A stretch of DNA of 64,000 nt from Dactylellina haptotyla (taxonomy: Eukaryota; Ascomycota; Orbiliomycetes; Orbiliales; Orbiliaceae): the NCBI GenBank assembly GCA_031310005.1, contig CM062384.1, positions 3,100,001 to 3,164,000 of the forward strand. The letters are read 5' to 3'. Positions 38,801-50,997 of the stretch are shown piece after piece. The notes below the pieces were generated by a model that saw only the letters and a list, made by a program, of their open reading frames with translations, had not been told where the DNA came from and searched no databases. The first letter of the stretch is position 1, and every line of letters begins with the position of its first letter. Made by a program: the position numbers and the translations under genes.

Positions 38801-39785
38801 TTCGACTCCGCGATATCTCTATCCATATAGACTTTGAGAAGCCCAAATGTCATCAATCTTTGCAAGAACGATGCCCGGTCCGAGACACGAGCCGGTATTT
38901 CGATTCCGAGAATCTAATCTCATGTGTTCGATATCTTCGATACACATCCATATATTTTGATCTTTTGCTTAGAAAAACCACCGTATTTAATATCTAGCTA
39001 TAGTAGAGCATCGAAGACCGGCGTAGAAATCGGAGGGGAACTCCGACCGCCGTTTATCCTGACATAGGTTTAGGTGCATATTCCACTTAAGTATAGAGCG
39101 TATTTACTAGCTGCCTCTAAAGACCACAGCTTAGTTTTCAGAATTTCCGTTGTTTAGGCCTCCAGAAGAGTGGTACTTCCCGATTGAGATATCAATGCAC
39201 GTAGATATTCTACGCTGCCGCGAAGCGCAGGAATGGTGCCATCTCTACTTTATCAAGTGCAAACACTCTCTATATATTCATTTAAGACATTTGGATAATT
39301 ATTAATACAGAGTGCTGTTTAATTCGGAAGACTACATTATTGTGAGATGCCGAGACACCTGATAGACGTATAGATTGAGATGAGGGGAAAGCGGTGGCGT
39401 AATGGTGTTGTGTTCAAATGTTCACAACAGCGACGGTATATGGTACCTCTTGTGCCGTATAGGTGGGCTGTTGGTACAGAACTTTTTGATTGAAATACCT
39501 GTTGCTGACATCATGTAAATCACCTCGCAAATCCATAGCAGAATTTATCGAGCAGTATACAAATCTCAACATGATAGTTATGTCCACAATCCCATCAGAG
39601 ACGATTGGCCAGTAAATGTATCAGTATATAGGCCCAGCTTCCACGAGACAACCGGCTAGAGCTAGAAATCAGATCTCGATGCCAACAATATTTGACTTGC
39701 AAGTAAAATAATAATCTCATAGTTAAATGCATGGTATCCCAATGTTGTTGTGCCTATTCGTAGATAGAATAAGTACAATAAAAAA

Positions 39786-39809
39786 TACATACATACATAC
39801 ATACATACA
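39786..39809. repeat. (TACA)6 microsatellite
   Basis: Six perfect tetranucleotide units in AT-rich non-coding sequence. Confidence 0.95.
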
Positions 39810-42800
39810 AGGCTATGGATCTGCCGTACCTTCCAAGAAAGAACCTTATCGCTGGTTCGGCTATACCCGAGCCAGGCCAACTAATAGTCTAGATCCAGAC
39901 CATAACCCGCCTCAGGCCCCCATTGCCTCTTGACACAATCCTTTTCCGGACTTCCGACCGGCCCGACCAAGATAACGGAAAAATAAAATATGATCAAACG
40001 GCAAGATAGAGTTCCCGAGATGACGACAGTTCGGAACTAACAGCCCCCAAAGTTGAGCTGCTCGCCGAGGAGAGGCGGGAAGCGGATATTTTGGTGTGAG
40101 GCCAGGTCTGAAATTAATAAGGTTAAGCTTATTCAAACTTCATCAGAGAGAAAGAAACCGTTAAATGTAAATAACATGTCCCTGGCCATCTGAAACCTTG
40201 CTTTCTATCAGATGCTATGCTTACCACGTGTATTCGTTGGTCCCGATTTTTTATGGGTACAACCATTTGCTATCCTGGTGCCCATGCCATCCCAACGCAA
40301 ATATGACATGCACCTCGGGAACTTCCTAGGTCATGGCCTTGAAGACTTCATGGGTGAAGGGTGTAGTTCCCTAGGTTGTTCGCTCTGTATTTCCAGGAAC
40401 AACCTGGGAACTGACGGGATGAGTGGACTTGGCCTGCCAATAGGTAGTATCCTTTTATAGTACTTCGACCTTAATCTGAGGCCGGAAGTGTACATTTAAT
40501 ACCTTGCCATATATTTCGGGCTGCTTGTTACTAAACTGTGTCGTCCAGTGGAGACCAAATGGTTGTTAGAATGGACGAGAATAGTTGAATAATCATGAAT
40601 TGCCGGATCAATGAAATTCAAGCCAAGACATTATGCTTAGATTCTGTGGTATCTTTGATATCTATTTATAATATTTATGGATGACTGAATTCCGGTTAAA
40701 AAGAGGAGAGCTCAAATTCCTATGGTTCGTGGCTGAACGCTTGATGAGATTGTTAACCATGGCGAGTACTTTGCCTGCTAAGCCGACCACCAAATTAGGC
40801 GTGGGCCCGGTCCGCTATTTGGGCACTTGGAAACCTCGCTTCTGTGAAAAAATTGTGGATGCAGGATCCCTCAAAATTGCCAGCATCAGCTAAAGTGCGA
40901 ACAAATGGGAAGTCGGAGTGCCAGCAGAGAATATTCACTGCCCGGAAAGAAACCGAAAGCTAAATTACCGATAATGTTCCAGTTGTCAATGTGGCGGAAA
41001 GAGAGAAAATTCCGTTGAAACAATCGAGGCGGGCACAAAAAGACATTCGGGGCCTGTTGGGGAAACCTCATCTTGAAAGTTGGGCATATAGCGATTGATT
41101 CCCAGAATTCACCCCTGCAAGATTCGCCTTGCAGGATTCGAATCGATTCTCTTTCGATCGATTTGGTAAATATTAAAACATTCCCTCCATGCTCTTCTCA
41201 CCCTGGGCTACCAAACCGTTCTTGTATCGAAAACAAACGTCATCAATAAAGTACCGTTACAATACCATCAAATAGTGTACGAATCAGGGCGGATCTCGAG
41301 TTCAACGCGGGAATCGGAATGCAATGCGCAATCAATGGAACGCTAGTGCTACCACTGGCCACTGGACCCTCTCATTTTCACAAGGAAGAAATTACTTCTC
41401 CGCATTTTCTGCCGCACGACCCATTACATCTCCACCCCCACACTCATCTAAAAGGGTGCGGGGCTCTTACTCATCGCCAATGGTGTTGAACGCGTAGTTT
41501 TCGTCCATTCGGTGTTTGTCGCTGACCCTAGGCTCATCGGCGACTACTCCCCTGGTAGGCGCAGAGGATGTTTTCACAGGAACACCCAGCAGTCCTAGGC
41601 CAAAGCAAGGAATAAGCAGCAAGACCCGGTTGGAGAAAAGGAGGATTTAGGAAAGATCCGTCGTAGGCGACACCTGTAAAAGGATCGAGTGCATCCGAAT
41701 CTCGACGGCATGCCAGCAACGTGTGTTGAAACTTTTTTAAACCTTGCCAAGGTTGTTTGTTGATCACTTGAGGATGAGGCTCAAAAACCTGGAAGATCAG
41801 CCCCGACTTGTAAAAATTGGAAAATAATGGCCCGCTCGGGGACCGGCTTCCTCATGGAATTTATATCGCCGACTATAAATTAGGGTTTGTAATATATGTC
41901 GGGAAAATACGGGCTCTGTGGTTCCCAGACGATAGTTTCGCGGAACTGGCTACAGATCTATCGCAAGGGCTCAAAGTCGCCGTACAGGGCAAATTGGATC
42001 CTTAGCGTCACTATTGGATCAAAAATCTTCATTTGTGCCGAGTAATATATCATACCGAATGGTGCCGCATTCCGCTAGTGGTTTATAGATAGAAACTTCG
42101 CAGCTTCAAACTCAGGCATGCTTAGGTTTAAGGCATGAGGTTAGGCACAGTCCCAAATGTTCCACTTCTCCTATGTGCGTTCCATTTGATCCTCGCCGCG
42201 AAGTACATTGTAGGTATCGCTAACAACTGTAGAGGGATTGTTTCCACACGTATATCAAACCCGATTTTGCCGATCCGTTGATTACCCTTGCTAGTGGAAG
42301 GATATCCTTGAAAGAGCAATGGTAACCAGGGGGGAAACCAAATGATTTCCCTTTTCCTTGTGCAGTGCGAGACACAGTTAGTCTTCCCTAAGATGATCAG
42401 TTGTACTGACTGAGGGTCCTATTTGCAGAGGGTGATATCGCGCTATCATTCGCCGTGGGGCAGAAAATCACGAGGGAATGCAATAATAAAACTTTTTGGA
42501 GATTTGATTTGCTTAATTCGGGTTCGTTTTGTGCGATTAGTAAAGGCTCTGTTGGCGGGATTTCATAACGGGAATCCTTCACGCCTGTGCGGATCAGCAC
42601 GTAAAGGGTGCATGAGATTTTCGTTCCCGCCTCCGAGCTTTGAGCTCTCCGGATTTCCTCCACTGTGAAGTTCCAAACACCCGCAAGAATCAACCTCGTG
42701 TTCTGACGACAAGGCTTGGAGCTCTCATAACCTAGCCACAAATAACTGCGCCATTTTTGAGGTGACACGAAGCTAATGAGCGAGGCGCTCAGTCTTCGAA

Positions 42801-43042
42801 ATGGAGTTCAGAGCTCGAATTCTTGTCCACATCACCCCATGAGCTCATAATTTCGTTGATGGCCCCACTAGGCCACCAGAGCACAGTGAACCTGAAACAG
42901 CGTGTCGACTCTCTCGTACGCACCTCCGTCTGCTGTACTAGTTAACTAGTTAATGGTGGGGATTGAGCAGTAGTGTCCGGGCGCGTAAAACTCTGGCATT
43001 ATTCTACAATTATTCTTCCCGGCTTTCGAAGCTTTAATGACC

Positions 43043-43065
43043 TTTTTTTTTTTTTTTTTTTTTTT
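43043..43065. repeat. T23 homopolymer (A-tail on the minus strand)
   Basis: An uninterrupted run of 23 T. On the - strand it is an A-run directly following a GC-rich stretch, the shape left by a retroposed RNA. I could not identify flanking target-site duplications, so a simple homopolymer is equally possible. Confidence 0.9.
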
Positions 43066-45639
43066 CCCTCGCGGGGAGGACCTGTGCCGATGTATGTACA
43101 ACGGGTTCTTGGCGGGGTTCATGGCCTGGACTGGTTCGCCGAGATCAACTATTCTAGTGCGATCATACGTATCGCAAATATATTTTTCCTATAGCTGTTG
43201 CGAGAGGACCCTGGTCATTACAGCGATTTACTCGATTTGTTCCATCTCGGATACTTTGGGGTTGCTAAAAAGTCATGATTTCGAAGTAGGTCGATGAGTC
43301 GTGTTCCTACACGATCAGACTAGCGCCGACCCTTTTGCTTTAATCAGGCGATATTTTTCTTCGATAGCTACGTGATGTCTAAATGGGTATTTGTAATAGC
43401 ATCGGCAAGGTTTGGGGGTGCACAGACGTTTCGATTTACGCGTCTCCGAAGCAAAAATGGTGAGGAAAGGACCGCCGATTCACGAACCTCGTCCAGACGA
43501 GGAATCTCATCCCGCTCCCTAGATTGTCCGCTATGGTATTGGTACCAGCTTTAAACCCCTAGTTCTCTTTCCGTGTGCCCATGTCATCACGATCCACGAG
43601 TCCGGAGTAAGACTTCTAGTCCATGCCATTCTGAATAATGGGGTTCAGCTGGTATTGGTAGTCAAGCTGGCTTTGAGCTCCAGCTCATTAGCTCATTGCC
43701 TTGGCGTTTGTGTTGCTGAAACGAACAACCCGGGGCTCTATGGGCATTGAAACGTATTGATGCTGGAAGCTTTCTAGATATATTCTCGTCCGATTATAAT
43801 TATTCCCTCACCGCGTTCACTTACTATATCGAGTAGTATATGAGGATAAATACCCTGGCTCTCGGCGCGGCCTACCCATCAATTTAGGGCATTCTCGAAT
43901 CAGCACATCCCCAGTACCGCAGTCTTTAGGAATGTAAGGTAAAATATACAACATGTTGGTATATCGGCCCCATTCTGCCTTGTTCCAGCTCGGTTTCTCC
44001 TCAAACCACGATTACAAGAAAGTAACTGAAGCCTGTGAGGCATTAAAGAGAGGGTTATTCAGACTAACCTTCATCCAGTCGTTGAAAGCTCGTTAAGGTA
44101 AAAGCGGCACGAAGCAGAAAACGTGGCTGCCTAAGAGATTTGCCTTCTCATGCCTCGATAGAAGCAAGGAAATGTTCTTGGGGAGGCTTGACGTGCATAA
44201 GTAAGCACTGCTCCTAGGATCCTACTGGCTCTTCATAGGTATCTAGAGCAGAAAATATATTCTGCTTGGTTTACGTCGAGTCTTGCAGTTCGAATGTCTT
44301 CAGCGTTACCCTGGCTGAGAGCAAATGCGTGAGCTTTGTCTAGGTACAAGACTGATGCGTGAGATGGAGCAAAAACTACCAACGGGCAAGGAGAGAAGAC
44401 CAGAAGGCCAAGTAACGTAGCGCTGCGATAGTTCCCAGAATAATATTAGAAGAATGAAAACTCTCAGTCATTATATTTTATATGATGACTACTTCTTCTC
44501 ATCAAAGAATAATTCCCCCGCGTCCGCTTCGTAGTTCCACTATGCAACCAGTACATGCATATCCAGTGTTCCAATGGTACTAGGCGATGAGTGCCCGGCC
44601 TTGTAAATTCAGTGTTTCTTGAACTATCAGCGTCGTCACTACTAGCTGCTCTGTTTCGCTTTTCTTTTTACTTGAGCGGCATTTCTCCAGCATGACCTAC
44701 GGCCAGAACACGAGTATTTCAATTAAGTAAACTTTACTGGGCACTCGAACTGTGTCGAGAACCCCACGTCGATGCTATACTATATTGCTGAGTAAGTATT
44801 GAAGGATCCAGACACCCACCCTAGTCTAGTCCTTGAAGTTCGCCAACGAATCCGCCACTTTCGAAATTTCGTCGCACGGGAACGCAATGAAAACATCATT
44901 AAGACACGGGTGAACTGATGAAAAATTTTCACTTCTATGCCGAAGCTTACGTAGGTAGATGGCCAGATTCGGTTTCCCTAAAGTTCTATCGTGTCTTTGT
45001 GTGTATAAGCTCCAAAAGCAAAATACTGTCCCAATCTGATGCTGGGGCATCAGTACTGCGAGCGCAACGGCACCCCCGACTTGCCTCCCCAATCTATCTA
45101 TCCTCGGTGATATAATGAGTATACAAAAAGGGTTAACCAGCCTTTGAATTAGGCTAGTTCGCGATCGTTCGAAGACAAATCGGGTGTATGATTGAGAATA
45201 AAGAGCTCGTTACTCCGGGAGGATGTGCATGTATCTCTACATTTTTTCCCAGGACGCCGTTACTTTCTTTTTCAGGAGAGTCCTGACCTGGGAGAATTGA
45301 ACAGCCTTTTCCATTGAGAAATCCTGGCCCCCGCACCCCGGGGTTAGTTTGCTGCCGGTCTTCTACCACGTAGTTTGCAACGGCATCTGGCTTGCGAGAC
45401 AAGTAGTTTGTCATCAATTTTTACGGTGTCCTGGCCTACTTTAAATACGTGCCCTGCACACAATACCAAAATCTAGGTGGGTTTTACAATATTGAAGGCA
45501 TTAATCCATGACTTTTGGCCACACCTTTTATTTCTTCGAACATCTACAGTGGTTTATTCAACATTCACACGAGCAATTTCCAGCACGCAGGTAAGTCTTT
45601 TTTTTTTCCCTTCACTGTTTTGCCCTTCGTGTATACGCC

Positions 45640-46016
45640 ATGGAGAGTAGCGAGATATATGCGAGGCAAAACAAGCTGCGTCTTCGGAACAAAGGCTGGG
45701 AAGAAGCGACAGGCGATAAAAGCGTAATAATCTTCGCGAGCGTCTGCCTGTCAACTTCCCGGCTTAGATGACGGCTTGCCGAATCTTGTTACTACCTACT
45801 GCATCTCTTGAAACAACAATCATGGACATAGAAGGATGCGGTCGAGTCGATCGATGCGAAAGTTGCTGCCTAGACGCTGGCGAAAAGTCTAGAAAAAAAG
45901 CAGGGACCAAAAGATCATTATCCGCGGGAATGGAAGAGAGAGCAAAGTCAGAATCACAAACTGTTCGCACAAAGAAGATCCATTCAGCACACGCCACAGC
46001 AGACCGACTCAAATGA
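45640..46016 (+). CDS. Possible small basic protein, 110 aa, two exons
   Basis: An ATG in a good context (gccATGG) opens 28 codons. A putative 44-nt intron (45724-45767, GTAATA donor, CTTAG acceptor) then joins in phase 0 to an 82-codon frame ending at 46016, giving 110 aa. The product is rich in Lys, Arg, Glu and Ser, with a few Cys and no domain known to me. The intron would be unusually short and has no clear branch point. Without it the first ORF is 43 aa and the second could start at its own ATG (45768). Treat as a weak candidate. Confidence 0.28.
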
Positions 46017-47215
46017 GAACTACTCTCCGCTATTGTTGAAAAGAGCGGTAGAAGAAGTTACCGCTCTGGCTTGTTGAGACGGCTGCGATTTTCAAGGCTG
46101 CCCAACCCAAAGAGTCAGCGGGCAAACTGTATTTCTAGAAGAAAGCGAAACATTGCCCTATTCTTTTTTCACGTTTAATGTACCCGCAGACCTTCTTCGT
46201 TCTTTCCCTCCCAGATCCGCTGTAATCACAAGATTTACTGTGAATCTGTGTTCCAGGTTTTCGTTTCACGCCGACGGTTTTTATCGAATTTCGTATGTGT
46301 TGCACATTCCCCGATAGGTCATATATAAGCCAGGTGGAGCCCGCGGTTTTTTGCTGGAGTGCGAGTCCTCGCTCTATTCCCTCTCATAGTTTCTTCCCCT
46401 CAGCGATACCAGTCAAGTGTTAGATCTTCAGCATGTCTCCCTCCTTTCAACTCCTAGATGGTGTTGGATTTTGAATGCGTGTCGGTGACTGGAGATTCGA
46501 TCGTAGGTCCTGCTAACCTTGAACAAAGAACCGTTGTTTGGAAAGAGAAGAGGAGTGGCCCAGTGGAGCTCCTTTCGACTCAGACAAGCGATAGTTTCGA
46601 GCCTTAGGAACGATCTCAGCGTCGTTCAGAAAATTTCTAGTCGGGCGGCAGTCAAGTCGTCTGGACACACCAAATCCTGGAGTACTTGATATCGGAGTGA
46701 CGAAATCGTTGAAGGTGATTACTTGCAAACTCCCCGTTCATGTTCTGTGAATTTAAAGGAAACGAGGAGAGGGTTGACACTGTCGTATCGGTAGAGTTTG
46801 GGGCGCTTTCAGGACGAAATCTCTTTTCAAAAGTCTTCCTCGAATCTACTAACCAGGACTATAACCAACAGCTTCCCAGACATACTCCTCTTTCAATCAA
46901 GGGAATAGGCTAAGGACCTTTTGAGTTTATATTTTGTCACTGGCTAGAACGAAGCAGACCTCAGTTGGTGAGGTGGAGCATTTTGACGAAAGTCCTTTGA
47001 AGGTTGTCCGTTGAGCGTCGCCAAAATTCCGCGAACCGCCGTACTCTACTTCCAGATCTGCCTTCGGAAGCAAAGTGTCTGAGATATATGGACGTGAGTA
47101 CTTCTTTCCCGGCGTTTCGATCGTGCAATGCATTTATTAACAAAGAGAGGAACTTTAGGTGACGGTCCGGTTTTAAATTTTTGAAGAAATATAAAAACTA
47201 TCAAGGAATATTAGA
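46017..47215. other. Intergenic region with core-promoter-like sequence
   Basis: A TATATAAG box at about 46322-46329 is followed by CT-rich sequence and a 13-codon ORF starting at 46433, the arrangement of a fungal core promoter, possibly for a transcript covering the ORF at 47216. Minus-strand frames of 71 codons (46728-46513) and 68 codons (47133-46927) have protein-like composition, but I could not join them in frame. Confidence 0.35.
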
Positions 47216-48094
47216 ATGGACTCCGCTAAGGATATCTGTGGCGATGGCAGAAAGGAGGCTTGCGTCCAACCGCAAGAGACAAAGGAGCGTCCCCCAATTC
47301 TCAACCTAAGGAATCTCATGAAAACAGCCGGCGACCGCAACAACGGTGCAGCACCGTCCTCTAATCCTCTCGCCCCTCTCCAATCGAAGGAGAAGAGGGT
47401 TAAAAAAAGATACCTCGCAGGGCCAACGAAGACTTGCAAGGTAGCACGCTTCGATAATGGCTTGAAGGAGCGTATCTTGGATGCTGCACTTGAAGCAGAA
47501 GATAAAGCCCGCTTGCCTCCAGCGATTGCAACATCGGGCGACCCTCCTGACCGGGATGGAGACGGATTTGGGAAATTCGCTGATATCGAGATGAGCGATG
47601 TGGCTAGTATAGCCTCTTCGTCAACCCAGGCCTCGTCCTCTGCTCGACCAACGGATTCTCAGTCATCCATCTGGTCTGGCTCGCAAGGTGGCCCTCCTGA
47701 AGGCTCTCCAATTGCGATAGACGAGTACTTGACTGAGCCTGGGCCTTCGCCCTCTCTCGATCGGCGAGCAACCTTCTTGCCCATGGCCGGGATACGAGAC
47801 CATAGAGGACGCCCCGTACAACCTCTTGGTTGGATAGATGAAGTCCTTCAGACCCCCAGCACAAATGCGCTAGGGGAGGAAGGGATGCAAGGTTCCGATG
47901 GAGCGACTGATGGTGACAGAACACCTGGCCATGGAGACGACCTTCGTGGCCTGTATGGGATCTCTGTCGCCCTAGGAGGGCAAAGAGATCGTGAAATAGG
48001 TGGTCCGGGTGAGGAGTATCCGGAGGAAGATCAGTCGACTGGAGGTTCTGAGACCGAGGTTGAGACCGAGACGGTAACAGATGAGGGTTTCTAG
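47216..48094 (+). CDS. Hypothetical acidic, low-complexity protein, 292 aa
   Basis: A single open frame from ATG to TAG. The length is well beyond chance in this stop-rich region. The N-terminal ~100 residues are basic with a VKKRYLAGPTK patch; the middle is Ser/Gly/Pro-rich; the end is acidic and Thr/Glu-rich. No domain recognised. It is predicted to be largely disordered with no membrane segment or signal peptide. No introns are needed. A nuclear or regulatory protein would fit the composition, but that is only a guess. It could also be one exon of a longer gene. Confidence 0.6.
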   Translation: MDSAKDICGDGRKEACVQPQETKERPPILNLRNLMKTAGDRNNGAAPSSNPLAPLQSKEKRVKKRYLAGPTKTCKVARFDNGLKERILDAALEAEDKARLPPAIATSGDPPDRDGDGFGKFADIEMSDVASIASSSTQASSSARPTDSQSSIWSGSQGGPPEGSPIAIDEYLTEPGPSPSLDRRATFLPMAGIRDHRGRPVQPLGWIDEVLQTPSTNALGEEGMQGSDGATDGDRTPGHGDDLRGLYGISVALGGQRDREIGGPGEEYPEEDQSTGGSETEVETETVTDEGF

Positions 48095-48977
48095 TGCGAA
48101 GGTCGACGGCGCGGCACTTGGACGAACGCTGGAATATACATCAGCACTTCTCCAAGCTACAGTTCCGGCCAAAAGTCGAGAGGAAAGAAAATCGTCTGTC
48201 ACAGAACCCCTTAGTTGGTCTATATATCCAGCTCAATGTTAGCCGATTCGGTTGCCCTACCCGTACCTTGCTACCAGTCGCAGCTATGTGTTGCACCCCG
48301 TCAATAACCAACTTTCGATTCCACGTCTCTAACTCGATATCCCCATATAACGTCGATTTGTTTCCCGGATCTTTAGCATTTTTCCAGTTTTCCCCTCCTT
48401 TTCGAAATCAGGAGTTTTTGTTTTCTAATTAAGAGTTTTGTTTGCCACCGTGCTTGGTTAATGTTCAGCCGGGCGGCACAGGGTTGCGTGGAGCGCCTAT
48501 CGAGGGCGTTTTGAATATGCTCCTGTTCGCGACAGCGACGAGGCTGAAAGTCGAGCTTCCGAGGTGGATGGGAAGATGGCGCTCTCGCTGGCCTCCCCAT
48601 CATACTTTCTCGGGGGCAGAGGCTTTAAAAATCAGCATCTCCAATTCCTTGACCAGATATCATTTCCAAAGGGCGGCACACAACTGATTATCTTTACCCG
48701 TTTATCTACTGGGCGTTTTTGGCTGTTTCTCCCAATTCAGCCGCTTTCCTTCCTTGCATATCTCATAGATTACTATCGCCATGTGGGTCACACTTCATTC
48801 CTCGCGAAAGAAAGCCGAAAAAAAAGAAAGAAAAAAGAGAGAGAGAGAGAGCATATAGGCCAGCAATGGCAACTTAAAAGTTCCCCAGAATGCGTTCAAT
48901 TTTCTTTATTTTAAAAATATACTTTCGCCTGTTGTTACGTCTTCTTCTACATTATCCTTTATTCCTTTTGTTTAAAT
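48095..48977. other. Non-coding stretch
   Basis: No supported gene. It includes a purine-rich GAGAGA/AAAGAAA tract at about 48817-48852. Several ORFs of 76-116 codons overlap on both strands and have no recognisable domain. Confidence 0.4.
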
Positions 48978-49507
48978 TCATCTTTCACGTTGGTACTCAC
49001 CATTGCGATATCCATTTTCAGGAATTTTTGTGACGGGATGTACGGTGGGGTTGACGGGGAATCGGTAAATGAGACCCGCAGCCACGGCGCGAATTATCTG
49101 CATTTCATGCATGTTTCTCTTCGTTTCTGAGTCTCTCGTCCAATAGAATGACAACTGAAATGCGATCTTTGCCTTCCTAAAATCTTGATGATTTGCAGCT
49201 GAGATGACGAACGGTAGACTGCAGTTGTTACCACACACAAACTTCACGATCTCTTTTATCTTAAGTATTTTCGCGCCAGTATATAAAGAAAGAAAGAAAC
49301 GTCAAGCAAAGTGATCAAAGGTAAAGGAAGGCTTATTTTAGCTAGATATTGGGTCTGACAGGCTATCGCGACCTTCGTATCCAGATCTAACTGAGGGATA
49401 AATGCCTCGCGGACACAGGCGATGTTCATCTTTGCAAAGCATCCCAAATTGATACATGCGGCTGCATGAGAGAAATTGTTGCTCAAGTGACCCCGAATAT
49501 CATGCAT
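48978..49507 (-). CDS. Possible multi-exon hypothetical gene (partial model)
   Basis: Two consecutive - strand frames with good protein composition: 49507-49256 starting at an ATG, and 49247-48978. A join from a GTCGCG donor near 49376 to an acceptor ending near 49258 would be phase 0 and bypass the low-complexity pyrimidine-rich run, with a TTGAC branch-like site. A GTGAGT donor near 48993 suggests a further exon that I could not find. No domain recognised. It may be a real gene poorly modelled by eye, or a relic. Confidence 0.3.
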
Positions 49508-50328
49508 GTTGATGGGGTTGCAGATAGCAGGAAATGCACACAGGGTGGGTTTCCATCGGCTTCCATATCATGACAAACAAACAGTTTTATTGCTTGTTTG
49601 ATAGGCGTCCTGGATGCTTAGGTTTTGCTCCTGATTAAGATAGACTAGATAGTTCACTGTTGAAGTGTCCCAGCGAGAGAGGGTTCAACTTAGAATGAAT
49701 GTGCGACGCCGTAGAGACTAATATTTTATTTTATTTTTATTTTTAGATATTTTACATAATTTAATTATTTTTTTTTGAAAATAACACTTAATGAAAATAT
49801 TTGTTCTATAGTTTAAGGTAGATGGAGCGACGCAGTTACAATAAGGCCTGGACAAAAGGAAACGAAAATGACAGTGAGTATGGAAAACGTAATGCTAAAT
49901 GATAAAAGAGAAAATAGATAGCCTCGCACCTAAAATATGCATAGAAATTCATGAAATTGAGCAAGAAACACATGCAGCCTCGCCGCCCTCTCTGCGCCAT
50001 TTTCAGGATCCTAGCTTCTGGCTGAGCTAAAGACCCCCAATATGGTGAACTTAAAGTTGCTGAAAACAAACCCTCCCTCATATTAAATCAAGAACTTACC
50101 CTCGCAATCTCCGTGCTGTAAATACTCATCGCTGTCGTTACATCGTTATAAGGTCCGCAACACATATTTTCAACTGCCACCACAATCAAGGGAATGTAGA
50201 CGGACACCCGAGAAAGTAAGAGAGACGAACCCCGGTCCAAGTAAATTCGAGCCCGTCGAACAAAGAATCATAGATGCGAATGACTTTAGAAGTACTCTAT
50301 TGAATGTATTAGCACTGCATCGGCATTC
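49508..50328. other. Non-coding stretch
   Basis: A very AT-rich segment (TTTTA repeats, about 49720-49800) and an 81-codon - ORF without support. Nothing recognised. Confidence 0.45.
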
Positions 50329-50997
50329 TTAGGCTTCAGATCTGAGCAGAGGAGAGGCGTGTTTACCTGCTTGGATCTCAAATTCGAGCTCCTCTATAAG
50401 ATATCTGGCTTCAACCCCATTTGCATTCCGCCTGGTACCGCTGCCCCAGGATAATTTTACTAGATCCTCCCGTGGATCTTTATCTTCGTCTTCACCTTCT
50501 ACCACAAGGCTACTGGCCATCGCGTCCTCCAACGCTCCATCAAGATTGTTGAACTCCTCATTGCGGAAATCGAGGAACGGAACATGAGCCCCATCATAGG
50601 AGAATGGAACCGACGCGTAGCGATCATTGAGAATGCGGAGCCCTTCCCTAAACTCCTGCGCAGCAGCCTTTCTCGCAGCTTCGGACACCTCGGGCCCTTC
50701 AAGTGACAGAGACTCTCTGAATCTCGCCCACAGTCGCCTCAAGCTTTCTGCGAAAGGAGTCCCAGGTAGTTTGGAAGGGTTTGTTTCTGTATCAGATATC
50801 TCAGAGCCCAAAAAAGGAGGCTCTTCGTACAAGTATACGTGCTCGTGTGGGAGCACTGGGTACGAAGAGGGCTCGTTGAATATATCGCTCTTCTCGAGAT
50901 ACTCTGATCTCGTCAATGGCATGGAGCCGCTAAGTGACAATACGGAGGAACACGGAGAGGTATCCATATAGAGTTTCAATTGATGGGTGTATACCAA
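50329..50997 (-). CDS. Hypothetical acidic protein, 222 aa
   Basis: One open frame of 222 codons. A second ATG at codon 11 (50967) would give 212 aa and starts a more natural Ser-rich N-terminus. The middle (about residues 80-125) is predicted helical and amphipathic (FAESLRRLWARFRESL, then EAARKAAAQEFREGLRIL), and the later part is strongly acidic. No signal peptide, membrane segment or domain I know. A GTAAAC donor-like site close to the end means the true C-terminus could lie in another exon. Composition supports a real gene; function unknown. Confidence 0.55.
   Translation of the reverse strand: MVYTHQLKLYMDTSPCSSVLSLSGSMPLTRSEYLEKSDIFNEPSSYPVLPHEHVYLYEEPPFLGSEISDTETNPSKLPGTPFAESLRRLWARFRESLSLEGPEVSEAARKAAAQEFREGLRILNDRYASVPFSYDGAHVPFLDFRNEEFNNLDGALEDAMASSLVVEGEDEDKDPREDLVKLSWGSGTRRNANGVEARYLIEELEFEIQAGKHASPLLRSEA

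Larger units (their letters stand above)
35851..45639. other. Gene-poor desert
   Basis: No supported gene. The first few hundred bases are likely the promoter of the VIT-VWA gene; the absence of any further - strand ATG just upstream supports the start at 35850. A GC-richer block at 36200-37260 carries a 191-codon - frame and a 142-codon + frame without domains, perhaps an old coding relic. Minus-strand frames at 45417-45154 and 45092-44826 (87 and 88 codons) are protein-like in composition but could not be joined. A CATA microsatellite, a 14-bp palindrome and a T23 run are listed separately where supported. Confidence 0.45.

Noticed and set aside
41101-41165. tRNA-like GATTCGAATC word
   Set aside because: The flanks do not form a T-arm stem or a cloverleaf; it is part of a local repeat of similar words.
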